In this document: in pieces, positions 13,373 through 44,930 of the stretch
Layout of the letters: every line of letters begins with the position of its first letter
Numbering within the stretch: the stretch's first letter is position 1
Assembly: GCA_013399855.1 (NCBI GenBank)
Contig: VXAY01005673.1
Span: forward strand, 496,001-560,000
Source: Oxyruncus cristatus
Lineage: Eukaryota; Chordata; Aves; Passeriformes; Cotingidae
Length of the DNA stretch: 64,000 nt
Reading direction: 5' to 3'
Position numbers and translations under genes: made by a program
The notes under the pieces: generated by a model
Told to the model about the DNA's origin: nothing
Seen by the model: the letters and a program-made list of their open reading frames with translations, nothing else
Databases searched by the model: none

Positions 13373-13560
13373 GGCACGCGTGGGGCTCGAGGGGCAGCTG
13401 GTCCCGCATCACGCTGAGGCGTTCGCGGTGAGTGGGAGCCCCCTCTTCGGGCACGGAGGAAATGGGTGAGCTCACCCCTCACGGGGGTGCTCCAGGAGTG
13501 CTGGAGTGGGGCGGGAGGGGCCGAGGTCCCGGACACTCCTGCAGCGACGGGTGCTGTGGC

Positions 13561-16500
13561 ATCACGGCATCATGGAAAGAATAGAGCAAGGCGTGTGAAT
13601 GGTTCGGTACCAATATTCAAAGGGTGAATGCTTTGCAGTCCTCAAGATACCTGTTCTTTTTTTGCGTGTTTGTAATGCTAAAGGTACACTGTCAGTGTGT
13701 GAAACAGGTTTGCTTCAAGGCCTTGTATTTTGGGGTTGTTACCCTTGAACGGCAGATCACAGGCAGGTCTGAGGGAGAGAAAAGCAAATCTGAGAACTCC
13801 GCTGAAGGCAAGAAGATCTTGGTCCCTCTGCTGTGTGCCCATCTCTCCTCCTTGATGTGCTCTTTTTCATTCTGCTGTTAAGCATCCTCTGTATAGGAGG
13901 GGAAAGACTGGAATTCTCGTCTAGGCAGTGACTACACACACATAATGCTGTGGAATATAAAGAGTAAACAAAGGGATAAAAGCATTCACCTCCTCTTTCC
14001 ATTCCTCAGATCTAAACAGTTCAGTATTTGCCAGGGGATTTTCAAACTGAAATGTGTCTTTCTTTCTCTTCAGCAGAATTCTGATGCACTCAGTAGTGGG
14101 CACATGAGGAGTACAGCCAGCCTGTGCCCTGTGGGAGCATACATAACACTGGTGCCAGCTCTCATGATTGTCCTGCAAGTCCCATAATAGCTGGCATTTT
14201 TAGGAAGCTGTGCTGACTTTCATATAAAATGTACATCCTGGTTGTGAGGAAGATGTTATAAGCATGATCCAAGAATACCCAAAAGGCCCAGCAACATAAC
14301 AATAAGTGCAAAGAGGCATAGATTTAAAAAAGGATCAAGATTTTGAGGCCTCCTTTGTGAGTTTCAAAGATGGGAAGTTAGGCTTTGGCAGCAATGTACT
14401 TCTTTTTCTAGGTGTGGCCTCATTCTGTCACTCAACTCCCCAGAAGACAGTGACACTGCCTGTGAGTCAAACTGGTGTTTAACACAGTTGGGGTGTCAGA
14501 AGCCTTGCAAAGCCCTTCACAAACACTGACCCCACACTGACCATGTTATTCCTGGGAACACGTCTTCAGGGCTTTCGAAACCTTGAAAAGGAGAAATGAG
14601 AGCAATGTAAGACCAGAAATATTTTCTCTTGCGCTGATTTCCATGCATGTGTTCAGTCAGACTCCTGAATAGCAAAGGAGATAGCCAAACCGGACCCACA
14701 GAAACAGCCCCACCTAGTTGCCTCCACAACAGTGATCAGTTTCTGAGCTGAGCCTTCAACAAGCCATCAGCACTGACAGTTTTAGTCCCCCTCATGGCTA
14801 GCATGATGCAAATGTCATATTTTGGAGACTTCACGGTCCAATGGAGTCCAGCTGTGTCGGTCCAGTCATTGATTCCCAGAGACAACAGTGCCCAAGTATT
14901 GCAGTCAGTTGTCGAACTGGATGCAATCAGGTGTTGAATCATATGCTGAAAACAAGTAGTGGCAGTAAAAAAAAAAAAAAGCTGTGTTAACTCTTTATCT
15001 GCCTTAGCATTTATTTCCATGTGTGTGGGAGTCAGCACCTGGTCCCAGTGGGGTGTGCAGTGGCAGTTCTTCCTCAAGTGCTGTGGAGTAGCTGACTGTG
15101 CAGGGTAAAACACCTGTATCCATTCCCATTTCCCCTGTTCATATCTGAGGGTGAGGATGAGGGAAGGTGCTGCTTCCTGGCCTTAGTGACTAGAGCATGG
15201 TCCTACCAGCAGACCACAAGTGCCTTCTGTATCCCTGCAGCTGCCAGGTCTCAGATTTCCCCCAGACAGCACCTGTGTCAGCATTGTGCATTATCAGCTC
15301 TGCCAGCTTTGCCTGGAGTTGGAGGACAGTGTAACGGTAGTCAAAACTCACATCAAAACAAATAAATAGGACAGGAGCCAGGTCCTGCAGTGCATTGTGT
15401 GGGAGGAACATATCCCACAAGGCATCTTCTGCTGCTAATAGGAAGATTCAGGTGCTCTTCTGGAAACAGAGATAGGGCTGTAGGGTGACAACCTTTTTTA
15501 GTGTCCCAGGCATGATGGAAAAGTAACATGTTATCCTCCCTGGCTTTGCTCAGCCACCCAGACATCCTGCAGCCAAGCAGCTCCCCTCCCCTGCCCTGCC
15601 CTCCCCTTTCCTCTCCTCCCCTCTAACACCAGGACCAGGTGTCTCCTTGGGGACTGCAGGAAAACATCTGGTGTGCACATGTCCTCCTAGTCAGCTCTGC
15701 TGGTGCATCGTCTGCAGCCCCCTGTGTCCTTGTACCGCACCATGACAGACAGAAGTCCCCTTGTGTTGCCAGAAGTCACCATACCAGTCCAGGATATCAT
15801 TTATTTGAGTCCTTTACTCCATGTGGGGCAGCTTCTCTAGCTGATGCCCAGAGCGAGGCTACACTCATCTGTCAGATATGGTTCATCTCTCCATGGGGAA
15901 GAACCACGGGCACGGCTGAAGGTCAGGTTTGAGAGGAGGCTATTGGTGTTTTATTTCTGCCTGACACTGAAGGGATTCATTAGGGCAGGAGCCAGCAAGG
16001 TTTGTCCTTGGCACTGGTGGAGTCCTCTTTCATGAATGGCTTCTACCCTTTCAATGAGGAGTGCAGAAAGTTGCCAAAACTGGGAGGGACTCAGCAAATT
16101 GAGGATGCTGAGGAGCAGGGACTGGCTCCAAAGCCCTGTCTCCAGGCCCTTCTCTGGCTGGCTCCCTGCAGCTCTTGCTGGAAAACACTGCTTACAAGCA
16201 GCTGGCAGCTCGTGGAGTCCTGGGGAAAGCAGCAAAACAAATGACATCCTGGAAGGAGGAAAAAGGCCCCTGGACAGCCAGTGCTCAAGGAATGGGGAGC
16301 AGGATGCTCTCTGCGCTGCCACTCTCCCAAAGCTTTCTGCTCTCCCTAGGTCCCAGCAGGAGCCATGCAGCTGCTGACAGCTATTAATAGACGGGGAGAA
16401 TGTGGGCTCTTTTTCCTACTGCTTCCTGGGATGAATGGTAATTACCTTTAATGAGAATGGTTCTACCTCCCACCTTCCAGCCCCCTTGCCTGCTCTGGCA

Positions 16501-19500
16501 GGGAGAGACCAGCTCATCTGCTGCCTGCACTGGCTCTGTGGGGAGCAGGGCTTGGCAGCAGGAGTGGAGGCTCATCTCCCCGGGACATCCTGCAGGCCTT
16601 GTCTGTGGATGTTGGGCACAGGGGCACGGGCAGAGGCAGAGCCTGCCAGCTGGCAGGCTGCAGCAGCTCATCTCAGCCTGCTCTTTCCAGTGGCACACAG
16701 GAGCCCTGTGGGGAGTCAGATAAATGATCCCACAAAACCCTGAGTTTGTGGGTGTGCTCTCTCCTTGAGATTAATTATAAAAAACAGATCAGGGGAAGAA
16801 ATAATCAGGGAATCTGACCTGTCATTGTGGTTGGCATCCCCATCATGATGCATTGCACCAAGGTCTGTGAAATGGGGCATCCTTCCTCCACTGCTGGTGC
16901 AAAACAGCAAAATACGCCTGGACTTCACCCCCATCTCCCACAGGGCACAACCTAGATGCCGTGGGGTTAGTCAGGATACCACCTGCCCAAGGGAGGCATG
17001 TTTTTGATCTTATGCCACTGCACTTCTGGCCTGAACTCTGAAGTAAGAAGGTTTCCTTCATTCAGGTTACTCAAAAATACTGCAAAAATAGTGCACGAAG
17101 TTTTCTTCATCCACTGAGACTGTGCCTCCCAGAAATCACATCACAAGAAGATGAAGAAAAATGTGGATGGCTGCTAAATCTTTCCTGAACATCCCAGACT
17201 CTGGCTCTGGGGTAGGACACCCTCTGCACCGGTGTTTGCCCAAGATACTTAATAAGGCTGCACTTCACTAACCCCACTCAGTCCACCTCAACAGCCATGA
17301 TGTCTTAATGAATCCTTGCTGTTCCCCAAAACTTGGCCTTTTCCCTGCTTGGTTCAGCTTAGTAGCTGGTAACACCTTCCACCACAGGAACCCCTTGCTA
17401 TCACTGATCCTTGCTGCTTGCAGCAGGGTGAGAGCAAAAGGGCAGATGCAGTATCCCATCTTACCAAGCTGAAGTTCCCCAGGCAAGACAGTTTATTTGC
17501 CTCCTCTTAGTTTTTAATTTCTTTTTCCCCAGATCATATGTTTTCTTAACTGATTCTAGAAAACCTTCTTCTGGGAAGGATCTGTACCCAGGGACCTGCT
17601 GGCTCCTCTTTGAAAAAACCTTGTCTCCTTGCTGGTGGAGTCCTCTCCCTTTCCCTCTCTCCAAGATCTCTCCAACATCATACCAAAAGATTCAGGTCCC
17701 TCTGCTGACTCCCACTCAGCCCCTTGTGTTGCATCCAAGTGCCAGATGGCACTCTAGGCTTGGGAAGGAGCTGTGCCAGGCTCCCCTCCCTCTCTCTCCA
17801 CCCTTCAATCTACAGAAAAGAGACAGTGAACCAGCACTGCCAGATTTCGTGCTGCCATGTTTGTGCCAACTTCCCCAGTCTTCAGCTGAGGAAGTCTTTC
17901 AGTGGGATTGAATGGGAGGTACTGGAAGTACCCCAGACCAAGGGGTGACAGAGAAGAGAGGAGCTACTCTGAAGCTCTCCCCTGTGCCCAGCTCTTTGCT
18001 ATAATTAACAAGCAATGCCGAGGACATGACCACAACCACTGCTTCCTCCATGTTCCCCCGGCCCTACTTCCTTCCTTACTTGTTGGAAAATTTCTTGTTC
18101 ATCCAGGGTTGCTCACCAGCACTGGTAACTGCCTGTAAAGGTAGTTACAAGTTAGAAGATTTGAAGGCTTAGCAAGCTTCCCTTGGGTAGGACAAGTGCC
18201 TAGGCCCCCCATATTGAAGCGAGAAGGGGGAGGAGGGGAAAAGCAAAGCCACTGTCCTAGCAGACAGTGGGTTGCAGAGGCTGTGGGCAGCAGAAACATC
18301 CTATTTGTGAGCCCTGCTGGGAGCATGGGGCTGCGTTTGGACCGCAAAAGGAACCCAGGGAGGATATGCTCAGATACTTCCAGCCTTTGTGTTTCAGACA
18401 GCTGCGTTAGCACAATGCCTGCTGCTTTTGGCTCAGAACTGGCCCCTTGAGCAATCCCTCCTTTCCTGTAGGGACTCTGGCACTTTTTGCTGGCTCTTCT
18501 TGATACTCAGGGAGGGGCATTTCCATTAGCACTGCTTGAGCTCTAGGGTCTCGGCTGTCACTGCTGTGTCACAGCAATCCCCACAGATCCCATCCCCAGA
18601 GCATCTGTCTCCTCACTGCCAGGTTGCTGTCACTCAGCTCCTCGGAGGGGATCAGGAAGACATCTCCTTTAGTAGAGTCCAGGAAGACACATGAAAAGAA
18701 ACAGGGCTAGCTGCAGCAGGCTGGGTCCTGAAGGAGGTATTTGATACAGAAACCCTGGTCACCAAGGTTTTGCTAGCCCTCCTCCTCTCCACCTCAGCTC
18801 CTGGGGAACGGGGTGCTGCTGTGTCCTTGCTGAGAATGCCGGCTGTGGCCAGCTCCCTCAGCTGTGCTGGCCACACTCCGCCTTCCCTGTACACCTGGCT
18901 GCTGGCAGCAGGGCTCTGCAAGTGGACGGCATCACCTCACTAGACAAACGCGGCAGTGGATGTGTGAGCCAAGCTGGAGTGCCATGTGGGAGAGGAGAGC
19001 TGGCTGCATATTTGGTTGGAGGAGGGAAAGCATCTAGTTAGTGCCTTCTATTCCTGTCTGGGCTTGTTGCAGACTTCACGACATTCAGAGCAAGTGTGAA
19101 GCTTTTCCCTTCCCAGGCTGCAGATGAGCGTTAGTGGGAGGCTGTTTTCCAGTACTCTCATGGCGATGATCCACTGGTTTTGCATAGTCTCTTTTTTCCA
19201 CAGGGTGGTCCATGCTTTGCATTTTAACTTGTGACTCTGTGTCATTCCCTTCACTGCCCCCATTTCCACCTATCCCTGTCATACTGTGTTTTGATAAACC
19301 AAAGTGCGTGCAACAGGATAAGAGATGTGAAACGGGATCAGATCCTACAGCACAGGCAGTGCACAGGGAGATTTTGAAAATCCTGGGGCAGGCAGTGCAG
19401 CATCCTTCCTTCATGCGGGCACCCAAAAGCAGCTCAGAGGTCCGTGTCCTTTGCTATATTTGAAATGAGGGCATCGTCCCTGCTTGCCTTATTTACCTTT

Positions 19501-22500
19501 AAGGCCAGCTTGGCTATGATAACCCTTGCAGAGGGACGCCTGATACCCCTTGCATGGGGACGCCCCTTCCCTTGAAGGCTGGGGACGCTCCTTGGAGACT
19601 GACTGATAGAAGAAGGAGAGGAGTGGGAAGGGGTGATCTCTTCCAGCATTCCTGAGTCAGCTGCGCTGTGTGGGCTGGGGACAGGGGGGTACCTGAGGAA
19701 GGAGGCACCTTTTCCATCTCTCAGACCCTTGGTTTGCCCCAGCAGCACCTCCATATATCTTGTATCAGCAGTTGCAGGGTCTAGTGTAGGGCAACTTGTG
19801 GAGGTCAAAGGGGGGCCCTGTCCACCCTGTCACAGCAAGGACAATGTTGGGGCAGTCGCTGTGGTGGGAGTTGGACACTGATGGGGTAGGACAGCCTAGG
19901 AGCTTGTGCGCCAAGGTTGCTGAGTTGACACTGTCCTTTAGTGCCCTCTTCCCAAACCAGCGGAGCCCAGCACCAGTAGAGCTCGGGAGCTGCCAGCTGC
20001 CATCACTGTCCCTCCAGAGCCATGCTCTGTGACAGATCTGCTTCTCACTGCTGCTGTGCCCAGCTCCCGGGCACTCCCTGGCCTCACAGCAGGGTGTGGG
20101 GGCCACAGCAGAGCCACAGTCCCCTTTGTGTTCCCTTTCAGGGCTCGGTTGGTGGAGCAGGGGAGCCCAAAAGTGTGCTGGGGGGAGTTGGGTGCATGCT
20201 GCCAGATGCCTCTGGCTGCAGCTATTTGCCACTGCTCCCTGAATGTGTCTGCGATGTCCGGCAGCATCACAGGCCCGCTCAGGGAGAACCACTGGGCTTC
20301 CCTCTTGTACTCCATCACCACATCAGGGTTGCAGCGGTAAAGGGAGCTGGGCTCAGCCCTGGCATGCTGTAGGCCCTACTTGCAGCTGCTGAGCCAGGCT
20401 GTCTGGAAAACACACACTTTTTTTGTTTAAGGGTCAGAACTTGCCTGATGCCTGCAGGGTGCTTTTGAACCCACGAGGAGCAACCTGGAGCATTCCCAAG
20501 GACTTCTGTACTGCCAGCAATGTGCCAAGGCCAGCTGCTGCCTCTGTGCCTGGTCTATCCCTGGCTTATGCCCTGTGGCGCTTCCTCTGGACCAGTGTAA
20601 AGCTTTCCATCTCTGATTTCCAAGTCCAGCTGTACCCCTCTACAGTAAGGCCTCCAGCTTTGCCTGCTAGGGCCAACTCATCCTGCTCAGCTGTGCTTTT
20701 TGGCTGCACTGTTTGGTGGGTCTCTCCTTTTTCCATCTCCCTGGCTAAGTGCCCAGGACTCGGTGCCCAGTGTGATGCTGCTCCCCCAAGACTGGGAAGC
20801 CCTGCTACAAAGCCCTCACTTGCTGTCTTTTCCACAAAAGAAAGCCACTGTGGTAGCTCACTGGCCCTCAGGTGTGGACAAGGGGGTCTGTTCTCCCAGA
20901 GCCTGACTCTGGCAAGGAGTAGTGGTGCCTGTAGCAGGGACACCCCACACATCCCAGCTCATGCTGCTGCTGCGTGGCCGTGAGAGCCGGCAACTCCTGG
21001 GTCACTCTCGGGGCAACCAGCTCCAGCAGGAACTCTCCTGGCTCTCTGAACGTCTGGTCCGTTCCAGGTGGGTGATTCCTGTGTTTCTAATAGGGCAGGG
21101 GAAGAAAATTAGAAGCCCAAGTGAGCAAAGCAGCCAGGCTGAGCCATGAAACATCAGAAATGCCTCTGTCAACACTGCAGCTGAGGCAAGCAGGCAGGCA
21201 GGCAGCTTTTTAATTATTGATGGTGCTTATAAATAAATGGTGGGGCAGGGAGGAGGTTACAGCAGAGCAGAGGAGCCACTTCTGGGTGGGGGAGGGAGCC
21301 TGAGAAATCGCTTGTTTTAAAGGTCATTTGATTCTGTCTCTCTTTCCCTTTTTTCTGTAAAACTTGGTGATATTTGAGTTGATGGATTGTCTGCCTTGTG
21401 CATCTTCTTCTTGCACCTTGGCCTAACTTGGCCAGCCAGGAGGACAGAGAAAAGACACCCACAAGTGAGGGCAGTGAGAGGAGGAAGGGGGAGGGAGGGA
21501 GGAAACACTGTGTGGAATGTGGGACAAATAGGCAAACGAGGAGACAACAAAATTAGTAGAGCAGCAAATCCCAACCCAAGTGTAAATAATTCTTCACCAT
21601 GTGAAAAGAAGGTCTACGTAGGCTCAGATTTATCTCCCTGTTCCTGGAGCTCGAGCCCAGGCAACCTCTGATGCGAAGCAAGAGGAAAGTGTGTGACACA
21701 AGGCTGGGCAAGGACTAGGAGATGCAGGGATCTTGGCTGGGGACTGGAATAGTAACCCAGTGTCTGCATAGCCTCAGGAACTTCTGCAGCAGGCTCAGGG
21801 TGGAGCGTCTCAGAAGAACCAGACTATCTGATGGCAATAGCTCTGGGATAGGGATCCCACAGCCAGCTGAAAACACAGGAAGAGTTGCAGCACTTTGAGG
21901 CTGACAGCCCCCATGGGAGCCTTAAGTGATTGTGGATGGTAGGACTTCACAACTTAGTCTCAAGCCCTCCAGCTTGCAAAAGTGACACACAGGCACTGTG
22001 TGCAATATGGACTCAGGTGAAATGAGTCTATGCCAGTCTACACCACAAAAGACCCTACAGGACGGGGTCACCTTCCATTCCCCCTCCAGTCTCAAGGGGG
22101 CCATTACACGTGGTGGGAAGCAGCACCCCAATGCCTGGGGCTGGACATGAGCATAACTTTGCTCATCTTCCCACGAGGGCCTGCTATGTTTGCACAATTG
22201 CAGGATGAGGAGCTCTGCATTGCACAGCAGATGCAGCAGCACGTGGGTCTCTGGATGATGGGTCTGGATGCACCCTGGGTAACACCACGACAGCCTCACT
22301 GCATACCCTCTGTGTTGACATCCTGGGACCCCGCAGCCATCCTCTGATAGACTGAGACCCAGAATGACATCAGTCAATCAAGATTCATCCCTCCATGGAC
22401 AAGAGGTGTGCCCTGTCAGAAGGGTGGGCTCAGCAGCAGGGTGCTCCTGGCAGCAGTTGGGATGGCGGTGGGGAAGATGTAGGGGGAAGCGGAACCCTTT

Positions 22501-25500
22501 TCCCAGGCCTGTAGGTTTTTCTGGTGCTTTCTGAAGGAAAGAGGAGCTTTGGGTTGCAGCTGAGCAAATCATGCCTCTGGGCAAGCAGCACAGAAATGCC
22601 AGCTGGAATCCAAGCTGAGGAGATGACTGCAGGCGCCAGTGGTGCTCTCGCGCAGGGAACCGGCTGGCCGTGAAGGGCACGCAGCAAAGGCGAGCTGTTG
22701 GGATTCCCCATTAAATGCCTCTCCCACCTCCTCAGGCTCTCAGCGTCCTGCTGTGGACAGTGTTCTGCTGCAGTGAGAACATCTCTTTCCCAGGAATGCT
22801 CCCCAGAAGCTGGGGGCCCAACGCTGGAGGGGTGATTTGGCCATGGGGCTCTCCTGCCCTGCCCACGTGCCCTAACATGCTGCCTGTCCCTCAGCTGAAT
22901 GCCTCTAGCACAGAGCCATCCGCTCCTTTCCCAGGCATCTAGGACACAGAAGGTGTGCAGCAGCACCAGCTCGTGGTGGCTCTCAGCTGCTCCTGAGGGA
23001 TGGGAAGTCCCACCTTGTCACCAGTGCTCTGGGTCCATGGTTCACCACTGCAGCCTTGTGTGTGCTGTGCAGCAGCTGCTCACGTGGGGATGATGGCTGC
23101 TGCAGGAGCAGGGAGCCCACAGCACAGGGCACTGTGATGGTGAGAGCCTGCAAGGGTAACTCAGAAACCCACAGATAGGTGGATGAGTGGGTTCCTGGAT
23201 GACACGTGTGTACACGTGTGATGTGACTAGCTCGGTGCACACTATCACTGTGCATGTAGAATCACAGAATAGTTTGGGTTGGGAAGGACCTTTAAAGGTC
23301 ACCTCTGATTCCCCACCATTGAGCTGCTTTCCCTCCCTGCAGGGCTTAGCTTTGGACATGCTGCATTACGTTCAGTGTCTCTGGGAGATGTTCAGTTCCA
23401 GCTGTAAGGAACCAAGCCCCACAGCTTTGGAGCCTGTGGCTCAGCATGCATATGGCATCCTCTGCATGGGTTGGCTCTGCTACCACCACTACAATCCCAG
23501 TACATTCCTGAAATAAGTCCCTCAGGACCTGAGGTGCAGCACACCCAGTCCCTACAGCAGCCTGCCCCACGGACTGGGTGGCAGGGGTGCCTAGGGAGAG
23601 TGGGCTTCTCATAGGCACCGCATGCCAGCCTCTCATGCTGCAGTCCAGGATACTGAGACTGAAGCTCCTGGAGCAAAGTGGGTCAGCCGAGGCACCCAAG
23701 TACTTTCTGCTCCCCTTTTGCTGATGTCAGATAGTTGCTTGGGGTTGAGGCCGGCAAGCCCTTGCATTGCAGGTGCCCTTAGGGGACCTCAGGGTCCATC
23801 TGGCCTTACTGAGGTATTGCCAACCTGACAGCACCTGATCACAGCAAAAACGCTTTTGTCTTTTAATTAGTTTCCCACTTCCTGCTGTCCCTTCTGTGTG
23901 CATGTTTGCCCAGGATACTGTTTGCACCTTAGATCCTTGATGGCTATAAGGGAATGCAGGCTGCTATTTGGGCCAGAGAGCTTTATTTCAACCTTGTGTT
24001 TCATTCCCTGAAGTCCTCCCACCTGAGTATTGCTTGCCCTGCTGCTGACATGCAGGGCATGCCAGGCAGAAATGTGGCAACTACTGCAGCTGCAGCATGG
24101 GATCTGAACGTCTTGCCCCTGTGCAGCAGGGAAAAAGGAGGGCAGGATGTAAGTCTGTGCACTGGGGGCTCACCAGAACAGAAAATGCTCTCTCCTAGGA
24201 TCAGCGCTGGCCTGGCATGGCTGCAGCACAAATCCCAGCCTTTCTACTGCAGCAACCCACGTTACCAGCTCGAGGTGATGGGGTACCATAGGTGCCGCCA
24301 CAGAACCACTCTTTGGTAGGGTAAGATCCTTTTTCTTCTTTGATTACAGAACAGTTTTAGTGCAACTAAGCTTACAAGATCTAGTAAGATCATTACTTGG
24401 TTATTCTGTGACTTCATTGATCCTTGCAGGCTCAGAAAGTGGAAGGGAAATACGAATTTCATGTTCATAAAAGCCAAGAGCAGCAAAGGAGGAGAAAGAA
24501 AACAGGCTCCCCAAGACTGCCCTGGCTGAGGCAGAAGAGCCAGTGCCTTTGCAGCAGGCTGTAGCCCTGATTGCTGACTAGGTGGTTTTTAAGGTTTATA
24601 GGATGGTGGTGCAGGAGATGCAGCAGCCCTGGGTGCAGTGGGTACTGGGGCCGCTGCAAATACCATAAGAACAGGATGCCACTTTACTCATGGGACACAG
24701 GAGGGGACAAACAGAGCTGGAGTACCAAGGCATCAGGCCTTTGCTGCTCACTTTTCGCACAGTGCTGAGAGCGTAACAGTTCCCATAGGCAAGATGGACC
24801 TCCTTCCAACAGCCCCAAGAGCCACTGCTCCAGGTGCTCTGTAGCAGCAGCCCTTGGCCCTCCAGGGGAATGAGGACAATGGTACAACTTCTCCATCAGT
24901 AAAGGCATTACCTTGAAGGTCGGTGCCCAGACCTCTGCCCCTTAAGGGACTGGACAAAAGTCTATGAGGGGTCAGTGGTTTTTAAGCTAACAGTCAAGCC
25001 AAAGAGGGTTAATTACATAAGGCTGCTGCAGGCAAGCTCAAGCTCTGCTTTTGGAGCATCATGCAGGAGCAGCTCAACCCAGCATTCCTTTCCTCCTCCT
25101 CACACCTACTCTCCAATACGGAAAGGAGACATCATCTCCTGTAGCAGCTATTAATACAGTAACACAAAATCACTCTGGGAAAGTGCTTTCCCTGTAAGAC
25201 AGAGCACTCCTGCCCCTTCCCACACGTGGTACTGTTGTGGCCCAAGTGAAACACAGGAGCTGTGCAACACTGAGCACTGATGCTGCTTTCAACTGATGGC
25301 ACGAACCATTCCCTGGGATTCCACACATGCTCTCCAGCACCTTACCAGCCTTGTCACAAGGTCCCCAAAGCCCTGGGCTAGATGTTCCAGCTCTCCCCTG
25401 GGCTCAGGTTCCTTGGAGAGAGGTTATGAGCACCAAAAGTACCTCTGCATCCAGAAGTGGAATGAAATTTAAGAAAGGACCAAGCTGCTCTGCTACAGTG

Positions 25501-27314
25501 TCAGGGGGTCTGAGGTGAACAGCCATCTGCCCCACTGGCAGGGTGATGAAAGAAAGGGGCCTAAGCATCCCTCTGATGGCTGAACTCGTGACAGAAAGGG
25601 CAGATGTCCAGAGACCTTGGCTCACAGACCCCTTTGCCACAAGCTCTGCTTTAAGCTCCGTGGCTGGAAGCAGCATTTACGGAACCAAAGGCTTAAGGTC
25701 TGCACTCTTGCTGCAGCTGTCAGTGCTTTGGGGGAGCAGGAGAGGACTGTGGGAACACCACCAGCCCCTAAAGGGCTTCCTTCTTCTTCCGAGTCCTCAC
25801 ATTTATATCTGGCACTTATCCAATGCAAAACAGCTGCCGGCACTTGCAAAGATGAGTTGGAGCCACATTAAGCCCCATAAGAGATTCTGGGCTGTAGAGC
25901 CCAAACCTCTGAGATAGGGAAGAAAACCCTTTGTCTGCAAGCGATGCCCCTTAAGTCCACATCCGATTTTACCCCCCAAGATGAGCTGTTCATTGAAGAG
26001 AGAAGGGAAATGAGGCTCTGCTCACAGCAGCTATTCACTCTCCCTCCCTGAGGCAGACAGCTAAGTGGGAAGTCTCTCATCAGGACACTGGGCCATTCCC
26101 CTCTACATCCTCTTCACCAACCCTTATCTGTGAGACAGCTATTGCCTGCTACCCATCCATCAGCATCACATGCTTCTAACCCTGCCCACTCTCTCCAAAA
26201 GCAAGCAGCTACTGCCTCCTCCACCTCCGGTCACAGTGCCAGGCAAGCCTACCTGCTGGTGAAATTCATCCCTCTCAGGCTGCTCTTGCTGCTCTCACAG
26301 TGAAACCTGCTTGTATCACTATCCCATTGCACCTTTGCCTCAGCTACCATTTGTGATCTCTGTTTAGGTCAAAACTGTATCTCAAATAATGACGCTTTGG
26401 CCAGGAGCTTTAGACATCACTCTAACAATGAAGTCTGAAATGTCTTTATGAATTGAATTTGCTGGGTCTGCTACTGCTTGTGAAAAATGACCCGTTCATG
26501 AGAGAGACCTGCTCACCTCAAGACTAGGTGTCCTGCTGCAGGGACTGTGACACAGCAACATTCATACAATTCACCAGATCAGTGGTGATTTTTAGGTAGG
26601 AGCTGGTAAGAAACCAGAAGGAAGGAGTTACAAGGAAGAAACAGGGATAGGAACATTCACCCAGAACAAAGAGATTGGGATGATTCTGTTCCCTCCATGC
26701 TGAGGACTGGCTTCAGCACTACACACTGCATAGCCTGGCGAGCCTGAGCCCACAAGCAAGATGGGGTTTCTCTTCCCATTTCTAAATTGCAGTAGCATTT
26801 TTAATCAGAGGGGTGTCCTGAGTTCTGCAGTAGGATGGGACTTCTTAGACACAAGTGTGTGCTGACTTCCAGGGCTGCAGGGATAGAATGAACCCCTCTG
26901 TCAAAAGAGAAAAAAATGGTGCAGCTAAAAAGAAACATCAGGGGATCAGACACTCTCTACTCTTTAATGGCTTTAGGATAACACTGTGCCATCTCCCCAT
27001 GTTCTCACAGTCTCTGTGCTGGTCTTGTGGCAAGAACTGCACTGTTCCAAGAAAAGGACCTGCTGTTACAAGTAGTGCTTTCCAAGGCTCAATCCCCATA
27101 TGCTCATGCTGAAGAACAAGCAGCATCGTTCTGTCAGTGGGATCAGAAGCAGGGTCTATGCTGATCCTGGATGGTCAGAAGTCAAGTGCTCCAATACAGT
27201 GGTAGCAGCAATGTTCAGTGTGGGAGCTGTTAAATGTTTCAGAAGTACATGCTTGATATCAAGTGTACACATAACTTGCAGCTGGGTGCATACAGCTGTC
27301 CTGGCATTGAAGCA
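13561..27314. other. 13.7-kb stretch without recognised gene
   Basis: I found no exon of a known protein on either strand between the CpG island and the AARS2 stop codon. Open frames of 100-190 codons occur on both strands around 19.4-23.7 kb, but they overlap each other in opposite frames and have no domain or repeated motif. Contents I can name are a pyrimidine-rich run (15572-15623), an A run (14967-14980), a GGCA tetramer repeat (about 21185-21201), one short CR1 fragment (23258-23320), and candidate AARS2 ATTAAA poly(A) signals near 26.8-27.0 kb. The rest is ordinary unique-looking DNA. Confidence 0.5.
23258..23320 (-). mobile_element. CR1 LINE 3'-end fragment
   Basis: The plus strand reads AATCACAGAATAGTTTGGGT, then GGGAAGGACCTTTAAAGGTC, the reverse complement of the avian CR1 3' end. 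Only about 60 bases remain. Confidence 0.75.

Positions 27315-44930
<17,616 letters not shown>

Larger units (their letters stand above)
12690..13560. promoter_or_regulatory. CpG island with assembly gap, candidate promoter
   Basis: GC content and CpG density jump from about 12690 to 13560 against an ordinary background, and a 94-base gap falls in the richest part. A consensus donor on the plus strand (GCG|GTGAGT, GT at 13428-13429) could close a first exon. The island may drive an upstream non-coding exon of TCTE1 to the left or an unidentified transcript to the right. Nothing in the sequence decides this. Confidence 0.55.

Noticed and set aside
12911..13536. Open frames of about 160-180 codons on both strands
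   Set aside because: They cross the 94-base gap and read through the G-rich tandem repeat; CpG islands lack stops by composition.
20423..20983. 186-codon plus-strand frame
   Set aside because: No motif, no conserved-looking block, and a 128-codon frame overlaps it on the other strand; GC-rich chance frame.
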